Made by a program: the position numbers and the translations under genes. From Streptomyces sp. NBC_01255 (GTDB taxonomy: Bacteria > Actinomycetota > Actinomycetes > Streptomycetales > Streptomycetaceae), in the NCBI RefSeq assembly GCF_036226445.1, contig NZ_CP108474.1, positions 1,736,001 through 1,800,000 on the forward strand: a stretch of DNA of 64,000 nt, written 5' to 3'. A model generated the notes under the pieces. That model ran no database searches, was not told where the DNA came from, and saw nothing but the letters and a program-made list of their open reading frames with translations. Positions 15,613 to 25,914 of the stretch are shown one piece after another (positions within the stretch are counted from its first letter, which is position 1; each line of letters starts with the position of its first letter).

Positions 15613-17424
15613 CTACCGGCCCGTCGGCCGGACGACCATCGCCGAGCCGCCGCCCCTGCGGACCGTCTCGGCGGCGGCCACCCAGCGGCCGTCGGGCAGG
15701 CGCTGCACGCCCGTCGCCGCGCCGATCTCCGGGTTCTGCCGGAAGCCATGCCCGATCCCTTCCAGCTCCGCCCTCAGCGGGCTGTTCCACAGACCGGGTT
15801 CGAGTTCGGTGGTGGCCTGGTTGCGCTGGCTGGCGCGGGGCGCGGCGATCGCGTCGACGAGCGGCAGACCCCGGTCGACGACCCCGGTGAGGGTCTGGAG
15901 GACCGTCGTGATGATGGTCGCGCCGCCCGGTGAGCCGAGGGCGAGGACGGGCCGGTCGTGCCGGTCGAGGACGATCGTCGGGGAGATCGAGGAGCGCGGT
16001 CGCTTGCCGGGGCCGGGCAGGTTCGGGTCGTGCACGGCCGGGTTCGCGGGGGCGAAGGAGAAGTCGGTGAGCTCGTTGTTGAGCAGGAAGCCCCGGCCGG
16101 GCACGGTGATGCCGCTGCCGCCGGTGGACTCGATGGTCAGGGTGTAGGCGACGACGTTGCCCCACTTGTCGGCGGCCGTCAGATGGGTGGTGTTCTCGCC
16201 CTCGTACGTGGTCGGGGCCGCGATCCCGCCGCTCGCGCAGGGCGCCGGGTCGCGGGGGTCGCCGGGCGCGAGCGGGCTGGTCAGGACGGCTTCGTCGCGG
16301 ATCAGGCAGGCGCGGGAGTCGGCGTACCGCTGGGAGAGCAGCTCGCGGGTCGGCACGGACTCGAAGGCGGGGTCGCCGACCCAGCGGCCCCGGTCGGCGA
16401 AGGCGATCCGGCTCGACTCGATGAACCGGTGCAGATAGCCGGCCGGGGTGGCGGCGGCGAGGTCGGTGCCCTCCAGGATGTTGAGCGCCTCGCCGACGCT
16501 CGTGCCGCCGGAGGAGGACGGGGCCATGCCGTACACGTCGAGTCCGCGGTACGCGATCTTCGTGGGCCTGCGGGACTCGGTGCGGTACGCGGCGAGATCA
16601 CGCTCCGTCAGATCGCCGGGGCGGACGGTCCGGGTGGCGCCCTCGCGGACGGGGGGCGTGCGGACGGTGTCGACGATGTCCCGGGCGAGCGGGCCCCGGT
16701 AGAGGGCGCCGATGCCCTGACGGCCGAGCGTCTCGTACGTACGGGCCAGGTCAGGGTTCTTGAACACCGAGCCGACCACCGGCAGTTGGCCGTCGGGCAG
16801 GAAGAGCGCGGCGGTGTCCGGGAAGTCGCGGAACCTGGCCTCGTTGGCGGCGGTCTGGGCCCGGAAGGTGGGGTCCACGGTGAAGCCCTCGCGGGCGAGC
16901 CGCTCGGCGGGCGCGAGGAGGGTGGAGAGGCGCTTGCTGCCCCAGGCGTCGAGGGCGGTCTTCCAGGTCGCCGGGGTGCCGGGGGTGCCGACGCCGAGGC
17001 CGCTGGTCATGCCCTCCTCGAAGGGGATCGGCTTGCCGTTCTCCGTGAAGAGGTTCGTGTCGGCGGAGCGCGGTGCGGTCTCCCGGCCGTCGACGGTGTG
17101 GACCGTACGGCTCTTGGCGTCGTAGTACACGAAGTACCCGCCGCCCCCGATCCCGGCGGAGTAGGGCTCGGTGACGCCGAGGGCCGCCGCGACGGCGACG
17201 GCCGCGTCCACGGCGTTGCCGCCCTTGCGGAGCACCTCGATGCCGGCGGCCGAGGCGTCGGCGTCGACGCTGGCGACCGCTCCGCCGTAGCCGACGGCGA
17301 CGGGCTCCTTGACCGGCGCCGGCGGGGCACCGGGAGGGGCCGCGGGCGGCGCGGCGGCGCCCATCGAGAGGACCGTCGCCGCAACAGCGACAACGGAGAC
17401 CTTCCGGGCGGCGGATCGACGCAT
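15613..17424 (-). CDS. ggt: Gamma-glutamyltransferase, secreted
   Basis: Hydrolyses or transfers the gamma-glutamyl group of glutathione-like peptides; made as a proenzyme that cuts itself into two subunits. It has 603 residues from ATG 17424, with GGAGG six bases upstream. An N-terminal signal (VSVVAVAATVLSMGAAA) exports it. The large subunit begins AVGYGGAVASVDADASAAG; the cleavage nucleophile is T412 in GENTTHLTAADKWGN; small-subunit motifs include SSISPTIVLD and LGSPGGATIITTVLQ. The tail meets the map gene, which is convergent, after 16 bases. Confidence 0.95.
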   Translation of the reverse strand: MRRSAARKVSVVAVAATVLSMGAAAPPAAPPGAPPAPVKEPVAVGYGGAVASVDADASAAGIEVLRKGGNAVDAAVAVAAALGVTEPYSAGIGGGGYFVYYDAKSRTVHTVDGRETAPRSADTNLFTENGKPIPFEEGMTSGLGVGTPGTPATWKTALDAWGSKRLSTLLAPAERLAREGFTVDPTFRAQTAANEARFRDFPDTAALFLPDGQLPVVGSVFKNPDLARTYETLGRQGIGALYRGPLARDIVDTVRTPPVREGATRTVRPGDLTERDLAAYRTESRRPTKIAYRGLDVYGMAPSSSGGTSVGEALNILEGTDLAAATPAGYLHRFIESSRIAFADRGRWVGDPAFESVPTRELLSQRYADSRACLIRDEAVLTSPLAPGDPRDPAPCASGGIAAPTTYEGENTTHLTAADKWGNVVAYTLTIESTGGSGITVPGRGFLLNNELTDFSFAPANPAVHDPNLPGPGKRPRSSISPTIVLDRHDRPVLALGSPGGATIITTVLQTLTGVVDRGLPLVDAIAAPRASQRNQATTELEPGLWNSPLRAELEGIGHGFRQNPEIGAATGVQRLPDGRWVAAAETVRRGGGSAMVVRPTGR

Positions 17425-17528
17425 GCGCAACCTCCAGTCAACAACCGTCCGCGCAGCGTAACTTCCGCACGCGCCTCCCGTCAGGACCGCCTCGAACGAA
17501 GTCCGAATCGCCGCTACCATGCGCGCCC

Positions 17529-18260
17529 ATGGACGAAGACGTGCGCAACATCGTGCTCGGGGTCCTGGCCACCGGGGTGAGTGCCTCCCTCGGCTGGCTG
17601 GGTCGCACGTACCTGTGGCGGCGCAGCCTCCGCCGCAAGCAGGGGTTCTTCGGGCTGCCGGGGAACTCGGAGTGCCTGCTCGTGGTGAACAGGGAGTCCG
17701 GCGGGGAACGTTCGGTGCACCGGTTCGACGTGTTCGCGCTGCTCGAACTCTCCGCGCTCATCAAGGACTGCGGGGCGCAGGCCCGGATCCTCACCCACGA
17801 TCAGGCGCACCAGGGGTTCGGGGACCGCACCGAGTTCTGCGTCGGCGGCCCATACTCGAACCGGCGGATGGACGCCCATCTGGCCACGCTCCTGCCGGGC
17901 GTGGAGGTGAACGTCGAGGTGGAGCCGAGCCCGGTGCGCGGCATGTTCCGGATCGGCTCGGAGCGCTACCTCTCGGAGGTGGGGGTGTCCGAGTACGTGA
18001 TCCTGGCGCGGCTCACGGCCGGCGAGGGCGGGCGGCCCGTCTTCCTCTTCTGCGGGCAGCGGGCCATCACCAACCAGGCGGCGACCCGCTATCTGGCACG
18101 CCACCACCGCTCTCTGGCGCGCCGCTACCGCTCGGGCTCCTTCGTGCTGCTCCTGAAGGTGATCAACTCGCAGGCCTACGGCCCCGATGTAGTGGAGCTG
18201 GTCGCCGATGTCACGCAGCCGGCGCGGACGGCTCCCGCAGCCGAACCGGCAGCGACTTGA
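17529..18260 (+). CDS. Membrane-anchored protein of unknown function
   Basis: A 243-residue protein I cannot assign to a family. Residues ~6-30 (NIVLGVLATGVSASLGWLG) form one N-terminal membrane segment followed by RRSLRRKQG, so the body is likely cytoplasmic. The soluble part has ECLLVVNRESGGERSVHRFD, a cysteine-containing FCVGGPYSNRRMDAHL and FVLLLKVINSQAYGPDVVEL. The alternating pattern suggests an alpha/beta fold. The 3' end overlaps the convergent P450 gene by 50 bases (18211-18260), so the transcripts could be antisense to each other. Confidence 0.8.
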   Translation: MDEDVRNIVLGVLATGVSASLGWLGRTYLWRRSLRRKQGFFGLPGNSECLLVVNRESGGERSVHRFDVFALLELSALIKDCGAQARILTHDQAHQGFGDRTEFCVGGPYSNRRMDAHLATLLPGVEVNVEVEPSPVRGMFRIGSERYLSEVGVSEYVILARLTAGEGGRPVFLFCGQRAITNQAATRYLARHHRSLARRYRSGSFVLLLKVINSQAYGPDVVELVADVTQPARTAPAAEPAAT

Positions 18261-19473
18261 TGCCGTTGATGAAGTTGGAGACGAGGCGGCGGGGCGGCTC
18301 CGCGAGGGTCAGCCCGCCGCAGGCCTCGCGCACCTCCTCGTACAGCACCCGGAGCTGAAGCCGGGCGAAGTGGGCGCCGAGGCAGACGTGCGGGCCGTCG
18401 CCGAAGGAGACGTGCGGGTTCGGGCTCCGGCCGAGGTCGAGGCGGTGGGGTGCGGCGAAGACGCGCTCGTCGTGGTTGGCGGAGGCATGGAGGACGACGA
18501 CCTTGTCGCCCTCGCGGATCGTCTGCCCGGCCAGCTCGGTGTCGTGCGTCGCCGTGCGCCGGAAGGAGAGCACGGGCGGGTGCACGCGCAGGAGTTCGTC
18601 GACGGCCGTCTCCATGGTGACCTTTCCGCTCCACAGCCCGGCCTGCTCTCCGGGGTGTTCGGCGAGGGCGAGGAGTCCGCCGGGGGCGGCGCTGCGGACG
18701 GTGTCGTTCCCGGCGACGGTCAGCAGGAAGAAGAACATCTCCAGTTCGGCGTCCGCGAGTTCGGAGGTGGCCAGGGAGGTCATCACGTCGTCGGCGGGGT
18801 GCGCGCGCTTGTACGCGGCGAGTTCCTGGGCATAGCCGAACATCTCGGCGAGCATCGCGGGCGAGCGGGGGTTGACCGGCCGCCCCCGGGCGTCGAGGAC
18901 GGGTGGCTCGTCGGGGTCCTGATAGGCGATGACCCGCTCGGTCCAGGCGTGGAGCAGTCCCCGGTCGCTCGCGGGCACGCCGAGCAGGTCGGTGAGGTTG
19001 AGGAGGGCGTAGTCGTCGGTGACGGTCCGGACGAGGTCCACCTCGCCGCCGGCCGCGCCCGAGACCGCGTCCGCGAGCAGGCCCCGAGCCCGCTCCCGTG
19101 CGGTGGCGGCGAACCGCTCGATCCGCCCGGGGGTGAAGGCCCGGCTGACGAGCCGCCGCAACTTCCCATGTTCGGGAGGGTCCTGATTGAGCATCATGCG
19201 CCGGATGAACGGCAGGTCGGCGGGGTCGGGGTCCCGGATCTGCGTGGCACCGAGGGCGGAGGAGTACGTGCCGGAGTCCTTGAGGACCCGGACGACGTCG
19301 GCGTGCCGGGTGACGGCCCAGAATCCGGGCCCGGCGGGCCAGCCCAGGATCTCCGGCTCCGCCTGCCGGGCGACGGGCGCGTGGTCGCGCAGTACGCGAT
19401 AGCGGTCGTGCGGGATCCCGGCGGCGTAGATCCGCGGGTCGAACACATCGGGTAGGTCGCCCGTGTCGCCCAC
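18211..19473 (-). CDS. Cytochrome P450
   Basis: A bacterial class-I P450 of 420 residues. The haem ligand is C364 in FGDGPHVCLGAHFA; the I-helix oxygen-activating motif is AGNDT (254-258); the K-helix ExxR is E293-R296. The start is GTG 19473, supported by GGGAGG upstream. It needs a ferredoxin partner, which is not in the window. The large C-terminal similarity to secondary-metabolism P450s is clear, but no neighbouring biosynthetic genes indicate the substrate. The 3' end overlaps the convergent gene at 17529-18260. Confidence 0.93.
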   Translation of the reverse strand: MGDTGDLPDVFDPRIYAAGIPHDRYRVLRDHAPVARQAEPEILGWPAGPGFWAVTRHADVVRVLKDSGTYSSALGATQIRDPDPADLPFIRRMMLNQDPPEHGKLRRLVSRAFTPGRIERFAATARERARGLLADAVSGAAGGEVDLVRTVTDDYALLNLTDLLGVPASDRGLLHAWTERVIAYQDPDEPPVLDARGRPVNPRSPAMLAEMFGYAQELAAYKRAHPADDVMTSLATSELADAELEMFFFLLTVAGNDTVRSAAPGGLLALAEHPGEQAGLWSGKVTMETAVDELLRVHPPVLSFRRTATHDTELAGQTIREGDKVVVLHASANHDERVFAAPHRLDLGRSPNPHVSFGDGPHVCLGAHFARLQLRVLYEEVREACGGLTLAEPPRRLVSNFINGIKSLPVRLREPSAPAA

Positions 19474-19606
19474 CGTGCCTCCCGTCGGGGGTCAACCAGA
19501 GGTGAAGACGTTTCCATCATGACAGGTCAGAGGCGGTTTTCGTAGGACTGATCGCACAGTCGCGGAACCTTGTCCGGCGCCCCGGCCGACTCCCAGAATC
19601 GCCGTC

Positions 19607-20863
19607 ATGAATCACTCCGAGAACGTCGATCAGGATGCGGTGCTGCGGGCACGGACGATGCTGCTCGGATCGGGCCGGCTGAGCCTGTCGCAGGAGGTCG
19701 AGGCGTACCGGGTGCTCGCGAAGGTGAGTCCGGCGGCCTATCTGCCGAAGCTGGGCAGCGCGCTCGTCTCGTACGGCTACGAGGTCGGGGATCGGGGCGG
19801 GCAGGAGCTTCGGCTCGCGCTGCACGCGGAGGCCGTGGACACCGGCCGACGCATCGACGCCCACGAACCGCAGCGGACCGCGGTGCTCTGCCAGGCCCTG
19901 GACGCGTACCAGCACACCCTGTTCACCGTCGGCCGCCGGGCCGAGGCGTTCACGGTGTGCGAGGAAATCACGGAGGTGCGACGGCTGGGCCTCGAGCGGG
20001 GCCATGGGGAGGGTTTCACGTACGTGCACGAGCGACTGAGGAAGGTACTCGCCGAAGAGGGGCGCCACGCGGAAGCGGCGGACATCTGCGGGAGCGACAC
20101 CGCGTCCCGCGGGTCCAAGCTCTGCCACTCGGACATGGTGGAGTGGGCGGCGGAGCTGAACGCCGCCGGACGACACGACGAGGCCCTCACCGTGTTCACC
20201 GAACTCGTGGACGACACCCGACGCAAGGCGGAGGCCGACGCCCTCCCCATCGCCCACCTGGTGTGGCAACTGGTCCACCGCTCCGAGATGCTCGACGTCG
20301 CCGGTCGCCGGGAGGAGGCGCGAGCGGATCGGCAGGAAGCCCTGATGACGCTCGCCCGGCTGGCGGAGCAGGGAGAGAGCCACGGCAACAGCCTCACCTC
20401 GTGGTCCACGCTGTTCGCCCTCTCGGGCCGGGCGGCGGAGCCGGGCGCGTCCCGGGACACGCCGATGCCGCCCTTCGGCGCCGACCACCATCATTGGTCC
20501 CCCGACACCATGGAGTCGTACCTCGCCGCCATCCCCGCCCTGAAGATGGAGGTCGCCGAACTGACCGCGGCGGGGCATCGCCCCGAGGCGGTGGCGGCGC
20601 ACCACCGGCTGACCCGGCGTACTGCCATCGGCCAGCGGGGGCACCACTACCGGTTCGAGGAGAAACTCCGCCCCCTCTTCGACGAAGGCGTCGCGCTCGC
20701 CCGCCGGATGCCGGAGGCCCCGGGGGCGTCCGCCCGCGCCCTGACCGACCGCTCGATGTTCCTCGTCGCCGCCAAGCGGTGCGACGAGGCCCACGCCGAC
20801 TTCGCCGAGGCCGTCGCCCTCCTCGACGGCATGGTTCCGCCTTCAATCGTTACCCGCACGTAA
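19607..20863 (+). CDS. TPR-like helical repeat protein, function unknown
   Basis: A 418-residue protein made of amphipathic helix pairs resembling tetratricopeptide repeats, for example RAEAFTVCEEITEVRRLGLE, GRHDEALTVFTELVDDTRRK and GRREEARADRQEALMTLARL. Such repeats are seen in streptomycete regulatory or scaffold proteins, but no DNA-binding or enzymatic domain is attached here. No signal peptide or membrane segment, so cytoplasmic. The ATG at 19607 has only a weak ribosome binding site. Possible operator repeats begin just inside its 3' end and belong to the next gene. Confidence 0.8.
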   Translation: MNHSENVDQDAVLRARTMLLGSGRLSLSQEVEAYRVLAKVSPAAYLPKLGSALVSYGYEVGDRGGQELRLALHAEAVDTGRRIDAHEPQRTAVLCQALDAYQHTLFTVGRRAEAFTVCEEITEVRRLGLERGHGEGFTYVHERLRKVLAEEGRHAEAADICGSDTASRGSKLCHSDMVEWAAELNAAGRHDEALTVFTELVDDTRRKAEADALPIAHLVWQLVHRSEMLDVAGRREEARADRQEALMTLARLAEQGESHGNSLTSWSTLFALSGRAAEPGASRDTPMPPFGADHHHWSPDTMESYLAAIPALKMEVAELTAAGHRPEAVAAHHRLTRRTAIGQRGHHYRFEEKLRPLFDEGVALARRMPEAPGASARALTDRSMFLVAAKRCDEAHADFAEAVALLDGMVPPSIVTRT

Positions 20864-20871
20864 CTTACCGA

Positions 20872-20903
20872 CCGGTTACCTCGGGTACGGCCTCCCGGTT
20901 ACC
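20872..20903. promoter_or_regulatory. Paired CCGGTTACC direct repeats upstream of the S15-like hydrolase
   Basis: CCGGTTACC occurs at 20872-20880 and 20895-20903, 23 bases apart (about two helical turns). Just upstream, GTTAC and GTAAC form an inverted pair. The repeats lie 65-100 bases before the hydrolase start and are a candidate activator or repressor site. Confidence 0.5.
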
Positions 20904-20968
20904 GTCGGGTCACTTTCACTGCCCCCCATTCACTGTCCCCCATCAGTGCCCCCAGTGAGGAGTGACCC

Positions 20969-22528
20969 GTGCGCACATCCCTGGCACTCGCCGTCTCGGC
21001 CGCTCTCGTGGCCGGGACGGCCCTCGGCCTGGCCCCCGCCGCCCAGGCCGTCGAGAACGGCCAGACCGGCCAGACCGGCATCCGGTTCGTCGACATCGCC
21101 GGGGAGGGCGGCACCGTCCTCAAGGCGAACGTCGTCACCCCCGCCGGCGCTTCGGCCCGCCTCCCCCTGATCGTGCTGCCCACGAGCTGGGCCATGCCCC
21201 AGATCGAGTACCTCGCCCAGGCGCAGAAGCTCGCCGACTCCGGCTACATCGTGGTGAGTTACAACTCCCGCGGCTTCTGGCAGTCCGGCGGCGAGATCGA
21301 GACCGCGGGCCCGAAGGACATCGCCGACGCCTCGAAGGTCATCGACTGGGCGCTCGCCAACACTCCGGCCGACGCCGACCACGTGGGCATGGCGGGGGTC
21401 TCGTACGGCGCGGGGATCAGCCTGCTCGCCGCCGCGCACGACCCCCGGATCAAGGCCGTCGCCGCGCTCAGCGGCTGGGCCGACCTCATCGACTCGATCT
21501 ACAGCGGCCGCACCCAGCACCTCCAGGCCGCCGCCCTGCTCGGCGGCGCGGGCTTCCTCACCGGACGCCCCGGCCCCGAACTCCAGGGAATCCTGGGCGA
21601 CTTCCTCTCGTCGAACCTCGACAAGGAGGACGAGATGATCGCCTGGGGCCGTGTGCGGTCCCCGCTCACCTACCTGGACCGGATCAACGCCAACGGCGCC
21701 GCGATCATGATGGGCAACGCCTGGGGCGACACCATCTTCCCGCCGAACCAGTACGCGAGCTTCTACGAGAAGCTCACCGGCCCGAAGCGGCTGGAGTTCC
21801 GGCCCGGCGACCACGCCACCGCCGAGGCGACGGGCATCCTCGGGCTCCCCAACGACACCTGGACCAACGCCCACCGCTGGTTCGACCGCCACCTCAAGGG
21901 CGTCGACAACGGCATCGACCGCGAGCAGCCCGTCCAGCTCAAGTCCCGCTCCGCCGACGGCTACGAGGGCTACCCGGACTGGAAGTCCGTCCACGCGAAC
22001 CAGCGGAAGTTCGCCCTCTCCGACTCGGAGCACCTCTGGGCGAACGTCGACTCCGGCGCCAACGGCGGCATCACGCTGCTCACCAATCTGCTGGACCAGC
22101 TCCTGCGCACCCCGCCCACCGTCTCCGTCCCGCTGCTCAACCAGGCCTTCGCCGGCGTCTGGCAGTCCGAGCGGTACGCCACCCCGCAGCGGGTGCGCGG
22201 CACGGCCGAGGTGCACACCACGGTCACCTCCACGAAGGCGAGCGGCACCTTCGTCGCGTACCTCTACGACGTGGGCCCGCTCGGCATGGGCAAGCTGATC
22301 AGCAACGCCCCGTACACCTTCCACGGCAAGACGCCGGGGAAGCCGTTCGCCGTCGATCTGGAGCTGTTCTCCACGGCGTACGACGTGCCGGCCGGACACC
22401 GGCTCGCCCTGGTCGTCGACACCGTCGACCCGCTCTACATCGAGCACAACCCGACCGGCGCGCAGCTGACCTTCTCCTCCCCGTCGGCCGACCCGTCGTA
22501 CGTGTCGGTACCGCTGCGGGAGAAGTGA
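20969..22528 (+). CDS. Secreted alpha/beta hydrolase, X-Pro dipeptidyl-peptidase (S15/CocE)-like
   Basis: An exported serine hydrolase of 519 residues. The signal peptide (LALAVSAALVAGTALGLAPA) ends AQA before VENGQ. The catalytic Ser lies in GMAGVSYGAGISL, with Asp in GNAWGDTIFPP and His in RPGDHATAEATG. A C-terminal jelly-roll domain (VHTTVTSTKASGTFVAYLYD; ALVVDTVDPLYIEHN) is typical of the S15 peptidase/acylase family. The start is GTG 20969 with GAGGAG upstream. Substrate is probably a peptide or amide outside the cell. Confidence 0.9.
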   Translation: MRTSLALAVSAALVAGTALGLAPAAQAVENGQTGQTGIRFVDIAGEGGTVLKANVVTPAGASARLPLIVLPTSWAMPQIEYLAQAQKLADSGYIVVSYNSRGFWQSGGEIETAGPKDIADASKVIDWALANTPADADHVGMAGVSYGAGISLLAAAHDPRIKAVAALSGWADLIDSIYSGRTQHLQAAALLGGAGFLTGRPGPELQGILGDFLSSNLDKEDEMIAWGRVRSPLTYLDRINANGAAIMMGNAWGDTIFPPNQYASFYEKLTGPKRLEFRPGDHATAEATGILGLPNDTWTNAHRWFDRHLKGVDNGIDREQPVQLKSRSADGYEGYPDWKSVHANQRKFALSDSEHLWANVDSGANGGITLLTNLLDQLLRTPPTVSVPLLNQAFAGVWQSERYATPQRVRGTAEVHTTVTSTKASGTFVAYLYDVGPLGMGKLISNAPYTFHGKTPGKPFAVDLELFSTAYDVPAGHRLALVVDTVDPLYIEHNPTGAQLTFSSPSADPSYVSVPLREK

Positions 22529-22566
22529 TCACCGGCTGCTGCCGGGCGGGCAGGGCTTCACAGCAG

Positions 22567-23424
22567 CTACTGCGCTCCCGGCAGCAGCGTCCCGGGGTCG
22601 GCCGGCGCGACGTCCACGGCCTTCGTCTTCGGGCTGCGGCGCTCTCGGCGGGCCACCCAGGTGGCGAACCAGGAGAGCAGCATGCACATCCCGATGTAGA
22701 TCGGTGAGATGACCAGCACGACGGGGATGAACGGCAGGTCGTAGTCGAGGTTCGACGCGATCAGTTTGCCCGCGTGCAGGAACTCCTCGTAGGTGATGAG
22801 GAAGCCGAGCGAGGTGTCCTTGAGGGCCACCACGAGCTGGCTGATGATGGCCGGCAGCATCGCCCTGAACGCCTGCGGGGCGAGGACGTAGGTCATGACC
22901 TGCGTCTTGCGCATGCCGAGCGCGTACGCGGCCTCGCCCTGGCCGCGTTCGACGGAGTGGATGCCGGTGCGGAAGACCTCGGCGAGCACCGAGCCGTTGT
23001 AGAGGGTGAGTCCGGCGACGAGCGCGGGCAGCGGCTGCACCTTGAGCGCCACGAAGATGAAGAAGATCATCACGAGGACGGGCATCGCGCGGAAGAACTC
23101 GACGAGCAGGGTCGAGGTCCACCGGAACACGCGGTGCTCGGAGAGCCGCCCGGCGGCGAGGACCCCACCGAGCGCGAGTGACAGGACCGAGGCGTACGCG
23201 AAGGCCTTGAGGGTGTTGCCGAGGCCTTCGAGCAGCAGCTCCTGGATGCCCTCGTAGAGGAAGGGCGACCACTTGGTGGAGGTGAACTGCTCGGTGTCGA
23301 AGAGGAGATAGAGGAACCAGCCGGCCAGGGCGAGGATCACGACGGTGGACGCGAGGCCGTAGAGGAGGTGACGCCGCCGGGCGTGCGGCCCGGGGATGTC
23401 GTAGAGGGCGGTGGACTCGGTCAT
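22567..23424 (-). CDS. gluD: Glutamate ABC transporter permease GluD
   Basis: The second membrane subunit of the glutamate importer, 285 residues. The hydrophobic N-terminus (GLASTVVILALAGWFLYLLF) starts a set of membrane helices; the cytoplasmic coupling loop is EVFRTGIHSVERGQGEAAYALGM, the EAA motif that contacts the ATPase. Start ATG 23424 overlaps the gluC stop by 4 bases. The C-terminus is extended and charged (RRERRSPKTKAVD). Order GluA-GluB-GluC-GluD on the minus strand matches the known actinobacterial gluABCD operon. Confidence 0.93.
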   Translation of the reverse strand: MTESTALYDIPGPHARRRHLLYGLASTVVILALAGWFLYLLFDTEQFTSTKWSPFLYEGIQELLLEGLGNTLKAFAYASVLSLALGGVLAAGRLSEHRVFRWTSTLLVEFFRAMPVLVMIFFIFVALKVQPLPALVAGLTLYNGSVLAEVFRTGIHSVERGQGEAAYALGMRKTQVMTYVLAPQAFRAMLPAIISQLVVALKDTSLGFLITYEEFLHAGKLIASNLDYDLPFIPVVLVISPIYIGMCMLLSWFATWVARRERRSPKTKAVDVAPADPGTLLPGAQ

Positions 23425-24065
23425 CGGGCGACTCCCCAGCGCTTCTCCAGGACGTGGAAGATCGCGCTGATGGTGAGGGTGATGATCAGGTATCCGACGG
23501 CGATCCAGACGAACGTCCAGACGATGTTGTAGCCGAGCTCGCTCAACGTCTTGTAGGTGCCGAGGAGTTCGGTGACGCTGAAGGCACCGGCGATCGCCGA
23601 GTTCTTGGCGAGGGCGATCAGGGTGGAGCCGATGGGCGGGATGACCGTGCGGAAGGCCTGCGGCAGGACCACCGCCCCGAGCGTCTGCGTGAAGGTCATG
23701 CCCAGGCTGCGGGCCGCCTCGCCCTGGCCGCGCGGCACGGTGTTGATGCCGGAGCGCAGGACCTCGCAGATGAAGGCGGAGGTGTAGCAGCCGAGCGCGA
23801 GGACCGCGAACACCTCGAAGGGCAGGACGAGTCCGAAGCGCGGCAGGCCCAGCATGACCGCGAAGAAGAGCAGAGTCAGCGGGGTGTTGCGCAGGACCGT
23901 GACCCAGACCGTGCCGAAGACCCGGAAGGAGCCCACGGGCGCGACCCGGAAGGAGGCCATGACGAAGCCCAGGACGAGGGCCAACGCCGAGGCGTAGACG
24001 GTCAGTTCGACGGTACCGAGGAAACCCTCGCCGTAGAGCGCGAAGTTGTCGGTCAGGACGTCCAT
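23421..24065 (-). CDS. gluC: Glutamate ABC transporter permease GluC
   Basis: The first membrane subunit, 214 residues, the usual length of polar amino-acid permeases. It has about five membrane helices (LTVYASALALVLGFVMASF; PLTLLFFAVMLGLPRFG) and the EAA coupling loop EVLRSGINTVPRGQGEAARSLGM. It begins at ATG 24065, 18 bases after the gluB stop, with GGAGG upstream, and its stop overlaps the gluD start. Confidence 0.93.
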   Translation of the reverse strand: MDVLTDNFALYGEGFLGTVELTVYASALALVLGFVMASFRVAPVGSFRVFGTVWVTVLRNTPLTLLFFAVMLGLPRFGLVLPFEVFAVLALGCYTSAFICEVLRSGINTVPRGQGEAARSLGMTFTQTLGAVVLPQAFRTVIPPIGSTLIALAKNSAIAGAFSVTELLGTYKTLSELGYNIVWTFVWIAVGYLIITLTISAIFHVLEKRWGVAR

Positions 24066-24083
24066 GTCGGGAGGCTCCTCCGG

Positions 24084-25001
24084 TCAGCTCGCCGGGTACC
24101 GGTCGATGGCGGGCGGCGTCGGGGCGGGGACCCCGGAGAGGCCGAGGGTGGCGTCGTAGGCCTTCTTCCAGTCGCCGTTCTTCTCGTGGGCGGCGATGGC
24201 GTCGTCGAGGGCGAAGCGCAGTGCGTTGTCACCGCGCGGGACACCGATGCCGTACGGCTCCTCGGAGAACGGCTTGCCGACGACCTTGAGTTCGTCGGGG
24301 ACCTTGGCGGCGTACCCCATGAGGATGGTGTCGTCGGTGGTGACCGCGTCGACCTGGTAGGTCAGCAGGTTGTCCACGCAGACGGAGTACGTGTCGTAGG
24401 CGACGAGTTCGGCCTCCGGGTAGTCCTTCTCGATCCGCTGGTACGGGGTGGATCCGGCGGCCGAGCAGACCCGCTTGCCGGCCAGGTCCTGCGGCCCGGC
24501 GATGTCGTCCTCGTCGGTGCGGACGAGGAGGGACTGGCCCGCCTGGTAGTAGGGGCCGGCGAAGCCGACGAGCTTCTTGCGGTTGTCGTTGATGGTGTAG
24601 GTGCCGACGTAGTAGTCGATCTGGCCGTTCTGCAGGGCGGTCTCGCGGTTGGCCGAGGCGATCGTACGGAACTCGATGCCGGCGGGATCGAAGCCGAGGG
24701 AGGCCGCCATCATCTTGGCGATCTCGATGTCGAAGCCGGAGTAGCGGCCGGTGGCGGGGTCCTTCTCGCCCATGTAGGGCTGGTCCTCCTTGGCGCCGAC
24801 GACAAGCCGGCCGCGCTTCTTCGCCCTGTTCCAGGTGCCGGAGTCGGGCAGAGTGAAGCCCGACTGGATTTGGTAGACGGGGAGTTGGTCGGGCTGCGGG
24901 CCCTTGACGGGCGGGCTGCCCTCCTTGCCGCAGCTGCCGAGCGATGCCGTCACGGCGAGCAGCAGGGCGAGCGCAGCCAGGGTCCGGTGCGTACGCGGCA
25001 T
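24084..25001 (-). CDS. gluB: Glutamate-binding lipoprotein GluB
   Basis: The substrate-binding protein of the importer, 305 residues. A lipoprotein signal with basic start (RTHRTLAALALLLAVTAS) ends in LGSC, so the mature protein is lipid-anchored outside the membrane. Typical solute-binding family segments follow: RLVVGAKEDQPYMGEKDPATG, GFDIEIAKMMAASLGFD, and AALQNGQ-like TALQNGQIDYYVGTYTIND. It lies between gluA (15 bases) and gluC (18 bases). Glutamate specificity is inferred from the operon. Confidence 0.93.
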   Translation of the reverse strand: MPRTHRTLAALALLLAVTASLGSCGKEGSPPVKGPQPDQLPVYQIQSGFTLPDSGTWNRAKKRGRLVVGAKEDQPYMGEKDPATGRYSGFDIEIAKMMAASLGFDPAGIEFRTIASANRETALQNGQIDYYVGTYTINDNRKKLVGFAGPYYQAGQSLLVRTDEDDIAGPQDLAGKRVCSAAGSTPYQRIEKDYPEAELVAYDTYSVCVDNLLTYQVDAVTTDDTILMGYAAKVPDELKVVGKPFSEEPYGIGVPRGDNALRFALDDAIAAHEKNGDWKKAYDATLGLSGVPAPTPPAIDRYPAS

Positions 25002-25016
25002 GGTCGGCGCCCCCGC

Positions 25017-25763
<747 letters not shown>

Positions 25764-25914
25764 ACGCTGCCCTGCCCCATTTCTCAGCGGTGTCGAGGTC
25801 AGCGCAAACTATCCACCAGAAAAAGGGACTTCACGGCCGACACGCATGAAAACGGAATAAGCCGTATTTACTGCAAAAGGGTGGCGTGGGGGTGGGGTGG
25901 GAAGCGGGGTCCGC

